Shown piece after piece: positions 53,449 to 64,000 of a stretch of 64,000 nucleotides of DNA (position 1 is the first letter of the stretch; each line of letters opens with the position of its first letter). The DNA is from Bacillota bacterium (lineage in GTDB: Bacteria; Bacillota; Clostridia; Oscillospirales; Oscillospiraceae). The stretch spans positions 26,336-90,335 of the forward strand of contig JAETOJ010000015.1 in NCBI GenBank assembly GCA_021768085.1. Reading direction: 5' to 3'. A program made the position numbers and the translations under genes. The notes under the pieces were generated by a model, which made no database searches, was not told the origin of the DNA, and worked only from the letters and a program-made list of their open reading frames with translations.

Positions 53449-54450
53449 TTAACAGTAGGCCCGGCGCAGGCGCTGCCGGATGGTGGTGCCGTCGATGCCC
53501 GCCATGCGTCCGGTGAGAATGACGCGGATGGCGGTGGCCTCCGCCTCCCGGGCGTACAGGTAGGCCGCCACGGGCTGCTCCCCGAAGGGGATCATGCGTG
53601 CCTTGGTCATATAGGCCATCAGCGCGTCGTCGCACAGGCGCTCAAACTCGGTGAGGGGCCCGCCGTTGGGCGCCGCCAGAGCGGCCCCCGCCTCCGCCGC
53701 GGCCTGCAAGGGCGAGCCGTGGTACAGCCGGGCCAGATCCGGGCCGGGGGTGACGGCGATGTCCGCCGGGGGCACCGACCCCCCCTCCACCAGCACCAGC
53801 CGCAGAAAGTCCGGGCCCTTGTCCAGCCGGGCGCACCGCACGGCGGAGCGCAGGTTGGCCCCGTCGATGGCCAGGGTCACATAGCCCTCCAGGAACTTGC
53901 TCCCGGACGCCTTGGCCAGGGCCGCCAGCTCCTGATAATAGGCCCGATCCAGCACAAAGTCCGCCTGCTGGGGGTCGCCGGAGGAGCCCAGCAGCTCCCG
54001 GGCGTGGGCCACCGCCTCCTGGAACACCGGGGCGCAGGAGCGCAGATCCTCCCGGTGGAAGTCCTCCGCCAGCTTCTCCGGATCATACCGCCCGCCCCGC
54101 AGGAGCAGACGCTTCTGATCCAGGCCCAGCGCCGCCGCCTTCACCAGGGTCTTGGCGTTGTGGTAGTCGTACCGGCACCGGAACACGTCCAGCAGCGGGG
54201 GATCGTCCACCGCCTTGCCCAGATCCTCGAACAGGGCGCCCTGGGCCTGGGCCAGCATCTCCTCCACCGCGGCAGGGGTGACCTCGTTCAGGTCGGGGTA
54301 GCCGCACTCGCCCAGCACCTTGGCGGCCTCGGCGGCGTCCCGGGCGTCGATCATCCGCTCCATCCGCTCCGCGGTGAGCAGCCGGGTCTCCATCACCCGC
54401 ACCCGGGCGGAGATGGACAGAAAATCCGTTTCCTTGATTTTTTTAGACAA
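53449..54450 (-). CDS. ntpC: V-type ATP synthase subunit C
   Basis: Subunit C couples the central stalk to the membrane ring. The 333-residue helical protein has [23 protein letters not shown] near the start and ends YLYAREAEATAIRVILTGRMAGIDGTTIRQRLRRAYC, the family C-terminus. The likely start is TTG at 54450, 7 bases after GGGGG. A GTG at 54468 in the same frame would place the Shine-Dalgarno inside the coding region. Confidence 0.92.
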   Translation of the reverse strand: MSKKIKETDFLSISARVRVMETRLLTAERMERMIDARDAAEAAKVLGECGYPDLNEVTPAAVEEMLAQAQGALFEDLGKAVDDPPLLDVFRCRYDYHNAKTLVKAAALGLDQKRLLLRGGRYDPEKLAEDFHREDLRSCAPVFQEAVAHARELLGSSGDPQQADFVLDRAYYQELAALAKASGSKFLEGYVTLAIDGANLRSAVRCARLDKGPDFLRLVLVEGGSVPPADIAVTPGPDLARLYHGSPLQAAAEAGAALAAPNGGPLTEFERLCDDALMAYMTKARMIPFGEQPVAAYLYAREAEATAIRVILTGRMAGIDGTTIRQRLRRAYC

Positions 54451-54490
54451 GTCGTTTCCCCCTTTCACTTCTCAGCTTGAAAGGGGCGGG

Positions 54491-55177
54491 TCATTCAAAC
54501 AGCACTTTGGCCACCTCGCCGGCCAGCGCGCCCCGCTGAAGCCGGATCAGGGTGTCAAAGGTGCAGTTGACCTCCACCGCGCCGTCGGAGAGGATGAAGC
54601 CGCCGTCCATAGGGCGGGCCTCCTCCGCCAGGGTGAGCATACCGGTGCCGTTCAGCACCGCAGAGGCCCCGGCCACCACCTTGTCCAGGATGGCCCCGGC
54701 CTTAGAGGCGGTGACCTCCTCGGGCAGCTTGGGGGCCACGGCCTCGGCCAGCTTTTTGTTGGCCGCCATCACCACCGCCTTGCCCACCTGGGCCCGGTCG
54801 CTGGGGGAGAAGATCAGCTTTTCCTTGCCGGTGGTGGACGCCTGCACAGCCAGGTCGGCCAGCAGGGCCACATACTGCTCAGTGGGCAGGGCCAGCAGCT
54901 TCTTGTGGGCCAGCTGGAACGCCTCCTCGATGACCTCCTGCTTGGCGGCCAGCATGGCCTTGCGGCACTCCATCTGAGCGGTGGACGCCATGCGATCCTC
55001 CCGCTCCGAGGCGGCCCTCCGGCCCTGGGCCAGAACCTCCTCGCCGGCGGCCTTGGCCTCCGCCTGAGCCTGGGCGGTGATCTCCGCGGCCTTGGCCCGG
55101 GCCTCGGCCAGAATGGCGTCGATCTCCTTCTGGCTGTCCTGCTGTATGCGCGCGGTAATCTTTTCAATTCCGTTCAT
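54491..55177 (-). CDS. ntpE: V-type ATP synthase subunit E
   Basis: Subunit E is a peripheral stalk protein. The 228-residue protein has a long charged N-terminal coiled coil (ITARIQQDSQKEIDAILAEARAKAAEITAQAQAEAKAAG) and a globular C-terminal domain with GGFILSDGAVEVNCTFDTLI. It sits between K and C, as is usual. Confidence 0.93.
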   Translation of the reverse strand: MNGIEKITARIQQDSQKEIDAILAEARAKAAEITAQAQAEAKAAGEEVLAQGRRAASEREDRMASTAQMECRKAMLAAKQEVIEEAFQLAHKKLLALPTEQYVALLADLAVQASTTGKEKLIFSPSDRAQVGKAVVMAANKKLAEAVAPKLPEEVTASKAGAILDKVVAGASAVLNGTGMLTLAEEARPMDGGFILSDGAVEVNCTFDTLIRLQRGALAGEVAKVLFE

Positions 55178-55218
55178 GTGTTTGGTTTACCGCCTTTCCG
55201 AATTTAAAAGGGTGGGCC

Positions 55219-57681
<2,463 letters not shown>

Positions 57682-57682
<1 letters not shown>

Positions 57683-57996
57683 CAGCTGTTCCCTACCCTT
57701 CCAACAATCAGGCCGGCGGCCTGCTCCAGACGGCCCCGCGCGGCCTGCTTCAGCGCCTCACACTGGGCGGCGCTGTCGCCCAGTGTCCGGGCGGACTGCT
57801 CCCCGGCCCTGGCCTCCGCTTCGGCCAGCATGGCCTTCACCGTTTCCTCGGCCTGGGCCCGGGCATCGGACACAAGCTGCCGTCCGGCCCGTTCGGCCTC
57901 CGCCACAATGCGCTTGGCTTCGTCGGCGGCCCGGGCCTTCTGCTCACGGACGGCCTGTTCGGCGCCGGTGATCGTTTGGATGGCCTCTAAAGACAT
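57682..57996 (-). CDS. ntpF: V-type ATP synthase subunit G/H (peripheral stalk)
   Basis: This 104-residue, almost fully helical and charged protein (AVREQKARAADEAKRIVAEAERAGRQLVSDARAQAEETVKAMLAEAEARAGEQ) pairs with subunit E in the peripheral stalk. First gene of the operon; gene order H-I-K-E-C-F-A-B-D is that of the Enterococcus ntp operon. GAGGTGAGG precedes the ATG. Confidence 0.88.
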
Positions 57997-58021
57997 GATT
58001 CCTCACCTCTTTCACTTTGTA

Positions 58022-58052
58022 GGAGTTAAGTCAGAATATCTGCCTTAACTCC
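58022..58052 (-). promoter_or_regulatory. 31-base dyad in the V-ATPase leader
   Basis: Arms of 14 bases (58022-58035 and 58039-58052) pair with a single mismatch around a 3-base centre. It starts about 6 bases after the predicted transcription start and lacks a U-tract, so it looks like an operator or leader hairpin and not a terminator. Confidence 0.55.
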
Positions 58053-58064
58053 CATATGGATTTA

Positions 58065-58093
58065 ATTCTACCACTTCTTCCCCGAAACCGCAA
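58065..58093 (-). promoter_or_regulatory. V-type ATP synthase operon promoter
   Basis: TTGCGG (58088-58093), 17 bases, TAGAAT (58065-58070) on the minus strand. Confidence 0.75.
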
Positions 58094-58160
58094 GCCTTTT
58101 CATCGGGAAATGAACATCGTTCTCCGTTCTCTCAGAATGAGATCCAAAGATTGGAATAAA

Positions 58161-58194
58161 AAACCGCCCCCGCCTGGACAGGGGCGGGGACGGC
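58161..58194 (-). terminator. Terminator of the TIM-barrel gene
   Basis: CCCCGCC pairs with GGCGGGG around a short loop, extended by CCG/CGG past a mismatch. On the minus strand it is followed by TTTTTTA, 34 bases after the stop. Confidence 0.78.
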
Positions 58195-58227
58195 TTGGTT
58201 GCCAAAGCAGATTTGGGCTTGGCTGGG

Positions 58228-58935
58228 TCAGGGCTGCGCTGCGGGCTCCACGTCCAGCTCCCGGCGATAGCGGGCCATGGACTGGGCGAACAGCTCCCCG
58301 TTGGTGGGAGGTGTGTAGGTGATAGCGTTGGCCCCGGCGTGGATAGTTTCCAGGATGGTGTCGTCGCTGGGGCCGCCGGTGGCGATGATGGGCACGTCGG
58401 GGAACCGCTCCCGCACCCGACGGACGAGGGCCGGGGTGTGCTGGGCGCCGGAGATGTTTAAAATGTCCGCCCCCGCCGCCAGCCGCGCCGCCACGTCCGT
58501 CTTGTCCGACACCACGGTGACCACCACGGGGATGTCCAGCACCTGCTTGAGCAGGCGGACGATCTCATTGCTGGTGGGGGCGTTCACCACCACGCCGAAG
58601 GCCCCCTCGTGCTCCGCGTCGTTGGCCAGGTTCAGCACCCGGGGCCCCCGGGTGACGCCGCCGCCTACTCCGGCGAATACCGGCATATCCGCCGCCTGCA
58701 TCACCGCCCGGTGGATGGCGGGCTGGGGGGTGAAGGGGTAGACGGCGATGATGGCGTCGGCGTTGATGTTGCGGATGATGGCCACGTCGGTGGTGAAGGC
58801 CAGGGATTTGATCCGCCGCCCGAACACCCGGATGCCGGAGCACTCGGAGATGCAGGTTGGGATTTTGATCATGTGGCTGCGCAGGGTGCCGTCGTACTCC
58901 GGCACCGCCTTGCGGATCCGCAGTTCAGTTGACAT
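58228..58935 (-). CDS. TIM-barrel protein, function uncertain
   Basis: The 235-residue protein shows repeated beta-alpha units. These include AFTTDVAIIRNINADAIIAVYPFTP, VFAGVGGGVTRGPR, VVVTVVSDKTDVAARLAAGADILNISGAQ, and a C-terminal phosphate-binding type segment IIATGGPSDDTILETIHAGANAITYTPPT. This resembles phosphate-binding barrels (tryptophan/histidine/pyridoxal pathway type) but no specific enzyme can be named; homologues are often called hydrolase without proof. It lies 45 bases downstream of the glycosidase-like gene and is probably cotranscribed. Confidence 0.8.
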   Translation of the reverse strand: MSTELRIRKAVPEYDGTLRSHMIKIPTCISECSGIRVFGRRIKSLAFTTDVAIIRNINADAIIAVYPFTPQPAIHRAVMQAADMPVFAGVGGGVTRGPRVLNLANDAEHEGAFGVVVNAPTSNEIVRLLKQVLDIPVVVTVVSDKTDVAARLAAGADILNISGAQHTPALVRRVRERFPDVPIIATGGPSDDTILETIHAGANAITYTPPTNGELFAQSMARYRRELDVEPAAQP

Positions 58936-58980
58936 GGGCCGCTCCTTCCGTACTGTGTGTGAACCGGGCCACGCCCCGGG

Positions 58981-60063
58981 TCAACGATACCAGCTGCCCT
59001 CCCGACCGGAGGCGGCGGGGGCCACGATCCGGGCGGAGGGGTTGTCCAGGCCGGCGGCGGTGAGGACGCTCTCATAGTGCTCCGGTTCCACCCGCTGATC
59101 CAGCCATACCCGGCCCGCGTTCTGGGCCAGCACCGCGGCGGTGAGGCCGCTGTAGACCTCCTCGCCGGGCAGCAGCTTCTCATAAGCGTACACCGACAGG
59201 GTGACCTCCCGGGCCCGCAGCTCCCCGGACAGCCGGGTGAGGAAGGCGGACACCGGGACGGTGCGATCCTCCGGGCGGTTGTCGCTGGTGGCCAGCACGT
59301 TCACCTCACCGTCCCAGGGATAGCCGGCGTCGTCCAGCAGGATCTCGTCAAAGCCCATGTCCGCCAGCTCCAGGCACAGGGCGGACAGATAGTCCGCCGC
59401 CTGTTGATCGGCGGGGCTGCTCCAGCAGACGCCCCGGCGGTCATACCAGATCTTTCCCTTCTTTGTCCGCAGGGAACCGATCTTGCCGTTGGACAGGACG
59501 GGATCCCGGAAACAGTGCACCCGGGCCACCAGGTACAGATTGCCGCTCTGGGCCAGATCCCGCACGGCCTGGGCGGTCTTGTCATCGGCGGCGTTCACCC
59601 CCAGGGTGGCTGCCAGCTCTGCGCCGGACTGCCATGCTATCTTGCCATTGATCCCCTTCATTTCCACCACGATGGTGTCCGCCCCGGCGGAGGCCGCCGT
59701 CTGAGCTGCCGAGCCGTCCCGCAGCTGGGCGGCGGTCACCGTCACCGCCCCGATGGGGGTGTACTGGGGCTCCGGTGTGGGGGTGGGGGTGGGCTCGGGG
59801 GTGGGCTCCACCGTCACCACGTCGTCCGTCTCGATGACTACCGGGTCGCTGGCGATGGGGGGCGGGGTGGGGCTGCTCCGCCAGGGCCAGTCGATTTCGA
59901 TGCCGGTGGGCGTATATTTGATGTAGTCGCCCATGAGTACCATGAACGCCACCCCGGCCGCCAGCAGTACCGCCAGCAGCACAATGATAAAGATCAGCAC
60001 CGGGCGGGCGCCGCTGCGCCCCCGGTATTCGTGGTAACCGTAACGATTTTTCCGTCCGGCCAT
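58981..60063 (-). CDS. Membrane-anchored glycoside hydrolase-like protein (DUF4015-like barrel)
   Basis: This 360-residue protein has a short basic tail, one membrane helix (VLIFIIVLLAVLLAAGVAFMVLM) and a Pro/Thr/Glu linker (TVEPTPEPTPTPTPEPQ). An extracellular barrel begins VTVTAAQLRD. Barrel strands include TIVVEMKGINGKIAWQSG, LYLVARVHCFRDPVLS and MGFDEILLDDAGYPWDG, whose acidic DDAGYP resembles the active-site strand of GH-type TIM barrels. A cell-wall polysaccharide role is likely but unproven. The ATG at 60063 follows GGGGAGG. Confidence 0.8.
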   Translation of the reverse strand: MAGRKNRYGYHEYRGRSGARPVLIFIIVLLAVLLAAGVAFMVLMGDYIKYTPTGIEIDWPWRSSPTPPPIASDPVVIETDDVVTVEPTPEPTPTPTPEPQYTPIGAVTVTAAQLRDGSAAQTAASAGADTIVVEMKGINGKIAWQSGAELAATLGVNAADDKTAQAVRDLAQSGNLYLVARVHCFRDPVLSNGKIGSLRTKKGKIWYDRRGVCWSSPADQQAADYLSALCLELADMGFDEILLDDAGYPWDGEVNVLATSDNRPEDRTVPVSAFLTRLSGELRAREVTLSVYAYEKLLPGEEVYSGLTAAVLAQNAGRVWLDQRVEPEHYESVLTAAGLDNPSARIVAPAASGREGSWYR

Positions 60064-60150
60064 AGGCGGTTCCTCCCCAGCGGCTGTTATGGGTTCAGCA
60101 GGCGCTCCGCCGGTTGTCCGGATCGGAAGCCCTGTAACATTCCAGCTTGT

Positions 60151-60180
60151 ATCATACCACAGCATCGGGAAAGAATCCAA
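60151..60180 (-). promoter_or_regulatory. Candidate promoter of the glycosidase-like/TIM-barrel operon
   Basis: TTGGAT (60175-60180), 18 bases, TATGAT (60151-60156) on the minus strand. Confidence 0.55.
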
Positions 60181-60253
60181 CAGAAACTTTTTGATATTTT
60201 ATTAAAATATTGTAAATATTCCCCGGGATAACCAGGGCGGTTTGACGAATCAG

Positions 60254-60508
60254 CTAATGTACGGCCCACTGGGTCATAAGGAGCAGGGCAAACCCCGGCA
60301 GGCCAAGGGCACCCAGGATCAGGCTGTTGAGCAGATTGACCCCCAGATTGATCCCCAACAGGCCGCCCAGCCCCTGGAACAGCCAGAGGAATACCAGCCC
60401 CAGTCCCGAGCGGACGGCCAGGCGGCACAGCGCCCCCAGCGGGCGGCGGAACAGGGCCAGCGCCACCAGCGCCGCTCCCGCCGCCGCCCACCAGCCCCAG
60501 CCGGTCAT
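60254..60508 (-). CDS. bofA: Pro-sigma-K processing inhibitor BofA family protein
   Basis: This 84-residue membrane protein has two to three hydrophobic segments and the family C-terminus GINLGVNLLNSLILGALGLPGFALLLMTQW. In Bacillus, BofA holds the SpoIVFB protease inactive until late sporulation; whether that pathway exists here is not shown. It overlaps the upstream DUF2508 gene by 4 bases, the usual yaaL-bofA order, but recR is absent from this locus. Confidence 0.88.
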   Translation of the reverse strand: MTGWGWWAAAGAALVALALFRRPLGALCRLAVRSGLGLVFLWLFQGLGGLLGINLGVNLLNSLILGALGLPGFALLLMTQWAVH

Positions 60509-60747
60509 CCGACGTCCTCCTGGGCCTCCATCTGCTTCATCTGCCGGACATAGTAGGAGTAACGGCTCTGTAGGGCGTTGATCTCATAGACGCAGGCGTC
60601 CACCAGATCCGGGTCGCTGTAAAAGTTGAATTGGGCGTAAGCGTGGTTGAGCTGGGTGCGGGTGGCCCGCATTCCCTCCATCAGCTGCTTGCGCTCCTCC
60701 TCCCGGGCCGCCGCCTGACGGCGGCTGGATCGGACTGCTCCTGCCAT
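60505..60747 (-). CDS. DUF2508 (YaaL-like) small protein
   Basis: This 80-residue helical, charged protein has the family core YAQFNFYSDPDLVDACVYEINALQSRYSYYVRQMK. Function unknown; its genes commonly sit between recR and bofA. The ATG at 60747 is 8 bases after GGAAGG; a GTG at 60756 is too close to it. Upstream lies a perfect dyad TGTCCA/TGGACA (60781-60795). Confidence 0.85.
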   Translation of the reverse strand: MAGAVRSSRRQAAAREEERKQLMEGMRATRTQLNHAYAQFNFYSDPDLVDACVYEINALQSRYSYYVRQMKQMEAQEDVG

Positions 60748-60780
60748 GGACTTCACCTTCCTTTCCTTACCAAAACTCTA

Positions 60781-60795
60781 TGTCCAGTTTGGACA
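60781..60795. promoter_or_regulatory. Perfect 6-3-6 dyad upstream of the DUF2508 gene
   Basis: TGTCCA, GTT, TGGACA. It is located 34 bases upstream of the DUF2508 start, between that gene and the divergent tRNA. Candidate operator; no cognate regulator is evident here. Confidence 0.35.
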
Positions 60796-60838
60796 ATTAT
60801 TCCAAATCCTATACGGCAAAGAAATTTTTCATTTCCCC

Positions 60839-60867
60839 TTGACAAATGCCCCAATTCTTGTTACAAT
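60839..60867 (+). promoter_or_regulatory. tRNA-Gly promoter
   Basis: TTGACA (60839-60844), 17 bases, TACAAT (60862-60867), 13 bases before the tRNA. Confidence 0.85.
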
Positions 60868-60880
60868 CCCTTTTGTTGTT

Positions 60881-60956
60881 GCGAGTGTAGCTCATCTGGT
60901 AGAGCGCCACCTTGCCAAGGTGGAGGTAGCGAGTTCGAGCCTCGTCACTCGCTCCA
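60881..60956 (+). tRNA. tRNA-Gly (anticodon GCC)
   Basis: The acceptor stem GCGAGTG pairs with CACTCGC (60946-60952), discriminator T, encoded CCA. The D-loop region TAGCTCATCTGGTAGAGC is standard. Anticodon stem CCACC/GGTGG holds the loop TTGCCAA, giving anticodon GCC at 60914-60916. The T-arm contains GTTCGAGCC. It is a likely integration boundary for the recombinase-bearing element to its right. Confidence 0.96.
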
Positions 60957-61012
60957 AAAATAAAAGGACTGCCTAAGGGCGTGCCTGATAAAGAAGTTTT
61001 CTTTGTCGGGCG

Positions 61013-61046
61013 GCAACCGCATGATACTACGGTGTCATGCGGTTGT
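61013..61046 (+). terminator. Terminator after tRNA-Gly
   Basis: CAACCGCATGA pairs with TCATGCGGTTG around about 10 bases, followed by seven T. The convergent recombinase fragment ends inside this hairpin. Confidence 0.82.
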
Positions 61047-62267
61047 TTTTTTGCTATACCGGCTAAATTCCGGCGAAAAATCAATCTCCCCGATGAAGTT
61101 ATAATGTACGTCGATGCGCTGGACGCGATGGCCGCTGGACTTATCGGGGGCATGGACAACGATTTTCTCCACAAACTCCCGCAAAAGCGCCGGGGTCAGT
61201 TCGGTGGGCTGGGTGTACTTCTTCACAATCTTCAAAAAGCTCTGGACATTGACCGCCTGCGTCTGAGCAGCGTATACGATAGCGGACAGATCCTCTATGG
61301 ACTGTTTCAGCTCCGCTTGCTCCTGCTCATAGCCCTCGGACAGCTTGGCAAAGCGTTCCTCACTCAGCTTACCTACAACATGATCTTCGTAAAGCCTCTG
61401 AATGATGGCATCCAGCTCGTTAAAGCGCCGCTCTTGCTTTTCCAGCTTGCGCTTGGCCTTTTCCTGCTCGGTGCGCTGTAATGCCATCTTGTTTTCCATG
61501 ATGCGCCGCACAAACTCGTCCTCGTCCTCCTGAGCATAAGCTACCACCCGTTGCAGATTTTGGAGTACAAGCTGTTCCAGCACCACCGCCCGGATGTAAT
61601 GGGCGCTACAACCTTTTTTGTTGCGATAGGTGGCGCAGGTGTAGCACTCCTGTTCATGCGTCCATGAAGTAGTCCGGCAGTGATACAGTCTCGCTCCGCA
61701 GTCGGCGCAGTAGGCCAGCCCGGAGAACATTCCCATTTCTCCCATTTTGGTGGGGCGGTGGCGCTGTTCCCTTGCCTTTTGTACGATCTCCCAGGTTTCC
61801 GGGTCGATGATTGCTTTATGGGTATCTTCAAATACCACCCACTTGTCCGGCGTATTCTCAATGGTTTTTTTGCTCTTGTAGGACAGCTTGGTGGTTTTGA
61901 AGTTGGTAGTACGGCCCAGATAGGCGTCCTGCTCTAAAATATTGGAAATACTACTTTCATTCCACCCGCAGGGATTGTCCGGATGATAGTTGCGCGTCCG
62001 GCCCGTGCGCTGGAACTCAATCGTACCCGGTGTGGGGATGCTCCGCTCTTTCAGCATACGGGCGATTTTGCCGGGGCCGTTGCCCTCCGCGCAAAGTTGA
62101 AAAATCAGCTCTACCACCGGGGCCGTTTCTTCGTCTACCAACAGATGACCGTCCTCCCCTCTTATATATCCGTAGGGGGCGTTGGTGGACAGCCGCTGGC
62201 CTGACATTCCCTTGTTACGGAAAACCGCTCGTATCTTCTTCGAGGTGTCCTTGGCGTACCACTCGTT
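61035..62267 (-). pseudogene. Large serine recombinase, N-terminal catalytic part missing
   Basis: Coding similarity begins abruptly at NEWYAKDTSKKIRAVFRNKGMSG, which in intact relatives lies about 130 residues in, at the end of the resolvase catalytic domain. It then continues with the recombinase domain (NAPYGYIRGEDG, GKIARMLKERSIPTPG, ILEQDAYLGRTTNF), a zinc ribbon (YCADCGARLYHC...CYTCATYRNKKGC) and a coiled coil. The catalytic serine region is absent. The upstream bases run straight into the end of the next recombinase gene, so it looks like a deletion remnant. A protein from the ATG at 62207 (390 residues) would bind DNA but not recombine it. Confidence 0.85.
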
Positions 62268-62296
62268 AGATAACCTCGCATAAAGAAGTACAGATT

Positions 62297-63922
62297 TTAG
62301 AGTTCCACATATCCGACAAAGTTGTAGTAGATTTTAATGTCCCGGTGGGTCTCCCCGGCGATTTCGTACTTCTCCCCGACCTCGATGCGCTTCACAAGCC
62401 GCAGGAGGGTGGGGCGATCCAGTTCCTCAAGCTGGGCATAGTCCCTGATGACGGCCAGCCATTCGTCAGTGGCCTGCTCGTCCTCCTGCGTGGCCTCCAA
62501 CTGGGCGGTGAGCTGCGTCCGCTGTTCCAGCTTGCCCCGGCGTTCGTCCTCGTAGCGGTTCATCAGCTGGACGCACAGGGCCTCCGGCATGACGCCCTTC
62601 ACCTTGTCCTCGTAGGCCGCCACCACCAGCTTTTCCAGTTCTGCCAGCCGCTTATCCACCGCCGCCAGCGTTGCCCGGAGCGCCTTTGTCTGCTCCAGAC
62701 TGGCGGCGTTTTTCTGGGCGAGGATTTTCTCCTTGAGGGCGGCGGGACTGTTTTGGGCCAGCATAGCTTTGGCGTGGATGTCCAGCAAGAGCAACTTCGT
62801 CAGCACCTTGCAGTTGATGTAGTGCGAGGTGCAAACCGCCTTGCCGCCATTCATATACCGGTTGCAAGTGTAGGCTTGAAACTCACCAAAGTGTCCATCG
62901 GCGTGGCGCTTCCGGCTACGGTAGTCCCTCTGATACCGCATAGAGCCGCCGCAGTCCGCGCAGTAGAGGACACCGGCGAACAGGGAGATCACCCCATCAC
63001 TGCCGGAGCGCCCCTTTGACGGATGATTGTCCAGCCTTTGAACGGCATCCCAGACCTCCTGAGAGACAAGCGGCTCATGAGTATGCTCCACCTTGATCCA
63101 GTCCTCTTTCGGCTTGCTCACCTGCTTGTGAACCTTGTAGGAAACGGTGCCGGTCTTGTTCTGCACCATGTGGCCCAGGTAGACCTCATTCCGCAGAATG
63201 GTCTTGACCGTCACATCGTTCCAGTAGGGTGTCTCGCCCCGCAGGTTCGGCCTACCCTCCGCCATGTAGTAGAAGCCGCGGGGCGAGGGTATGCCCTCCT
63301 CGTTCAGCGTCCGGGCGATTTTCCGAAAGCTGTCCCCCTGCAAGCGCATATCGAAGATGCGGAGAACAACGGGGGCAGTCACCGGGTCGATTTCAAGGAT
63401 GTGCTTGTCCGCCGGAGATTTTCGGTAGCCGATGGGAGCGTAGCAGCCGACATACTTTCCCGTCCGAAACGTGGACTGTTTCACCGCCCGGATTTTGCTG
63501 CTGGTGTCGCGTGCATAGAGATCGTTCATGACGTTCTTCAAAATGACCAGCATCTCATTGTTCTTGTGAATGGTGTCCACGCCGTCATTGAGGGCGATGA
63601 ACCGGCAGCCCATCGAAGGGAACACGATGTCTGTAAACCGTCCGGCCTCGATGTAGTCTCTGCCCAATCTGGATAAATCTTTGCATAAAATCAGATTGAT
63701 TTTCCCAGCTTTGGCATCGGCAATCATCTGATTGAACATGGGCCGGTCAAAGGTTGTCCCAGAGACCCCGTCATCGCAGTAAGCGGCGTAGAGGTTCCAG
63801 CCCTGCTCCTGCACATAGCGGCTGAGCATGATTTTTTGGTTTTCGATGGATACGGACTCCCCGGTTCTCTCATCGTCCCGGCTAAGCCTGCAATAAATTC
63901 CAACATTGTATTTTTCCTGCAT
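62297..63922 (-). CDS. Large serine recombinase (site-specific integrase)
   Basis: This 541-residue protein is complete. The resolvase domain opens NVGIYCRLSRDDERTGESVSIENQ, with the catalytic serine at residue 14, and has LILCKDLSRLGRDYIEAG. The recombinase domain (YAPIGYRKSPADKHI...FRKIARTLNEEGIPSPRG) follows, then a zinc ribbon (YCADCGGSMRYQ...YTCNRYMNGGKAVCTSHYI) and a coiled coil. Such enzymes integrate and excise phages and conjugative elements without host factors. GGGAGG precedes the ATG at 11 bases. It is the end gene of an element extending beyond the window, next to tRNA-Gly. Confidence 0.95.
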   Translation of the reverse strand: MQEKYNVGIYCRLSRDDERTGESVSIENQKIMLSRYVQEQGWNLYAAYCDDGVSGTTFDRPMFNQMIADAKAGKINLILCKDLSRLGRDYIEAGRFTDIVFPSMGCRFIALNDGVDTIHKNNEMLVILKNVMNDLYARDTSSKIRAVKQSTFRTGKYVGCYAPIGYRKSPADKHILEIDPVTAPVVLRIFDMRLQGDSFRKIARTLNEEGIPSPRGFYYMAEGRPNLRGETPYWNDVTVKTILRNEVYLGHMVQNKTGTVSYKVHKQVSKPKEDWIKVEHTHEPLVSQEVWDAVQRLDNHPSKGRSGSDGVISLFAGVLYCADCGGSMRYQRDYRSRKRHADGHFGEFQAYTCNRYMNGGKAVCTSHYINCKVLTKLLLLDIHAKAMLAQNSPAALKEKILAQKNAASLEQTKALRATLAAVDKRLAELEKLVVAAYEDKVKGVMPEALCVQLMNRYEDERRGKLEQRTQLTAQLEATQEDEQATDEWLAVIRDYAQLEELDRPTLLRLVKRIEVGEKYEIAGETHRDIKIYYNFVGYVEL

Positions 63923-64000
63923 CTTGTTTTTTTACCTCCCTGGACGCAGGAACATAGCATCTGTTACCTGCTCCCATTATAGCCGCTTTAGCACTGTAAA

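Overview
The window is high-GC DNA from an endospore-forming, anaerobic Firmicute. It most resembles the Clostridia family Oscillospiraceae (Flavonifractor, Pseudoflavonifractor, Intestinimonas and relatives). The support is spoVAD, spoVAE and bofA, a SAM-I riboswitch on metK, SLH-type S-layer protein, a zinc-type S14, DAP-type MurE, phosphotransbutyrylase/butyrate kinase, a 2-oxoacid:ferredoxin oxidoreductase, a V-type ATPase, and many near-consensus housekeeping promoters. The species is not determined.

Layout: 0-8 kb holds a truncated glycosyltransferase, feoAB, metK with its riboswitch, spoVAE/spoVAD, a zinc-ribbon protein, an acyl-ACP thioesterase and a YxeA-like protein. 8-16 kb holds gdhA, an ECF sigma factor with its DUF4179 partner, a PadR/HAAS pair, rubrerythrin, and an mrnC-rqcH-thioesterase operon ending in a gene remnant. 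16-18 kb is proS. 18-34.5 kb is the S10-spc-alpha ribosomal superoperon: rpsJ to rplQ with secY, adk, map, a KOW protein, infA, rpmJ and rpoA. 35-38.5 kb is a large S-layer gene whose 5' end is frameshifted. 38.6-46.7 kb holds murE, buk-ptb, a divergent GntR regulator, and an operon of a P-loop ATPase plus a four-subunit 2-oxoacid oxidoreductase. 47-49 kb holds an MFS transporter and a lower-GC HTH gene. 49-58 kb is a complete nine-gene V-type ATPase operon whose rotor subunit carries the Na+ ligand set. 58-60.8 kb holds a TIM-barrel protein, a membrane-anchored glycosidase-like protein, bofA and a DUF2508 gene. 60.8-64 kb is tRNA-Gly followed by the end of an integrated element with one truncated and one intact large serine recombinase.

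How it fits together: the 40-48 kb island reads as a fermentation module. The oxidoreductase would turn 2-oxoacids (probably branched-chain) into acyl-CoA plus reduced ferredoxin, and Ptb and Buk would turn acyl-CoA into acid plus ATP. GdhA, and perhaps a Na+-coupled V-ATPase, fit an amino-acid-fermenting life.

The least explained material is intergenic. Family A is a structured repeat with three covarying stems, present three times in translation-related operons. Family B is a hairpin directly after stop codons. There is also a MITE-like element whose TTA duplication coincides with a stop codon, and several scars (S-layer 5' end, ABC transporter remnant, orphan terminator arm). No CRISPR array, rRNA gene or obvious defence cluster was seen.
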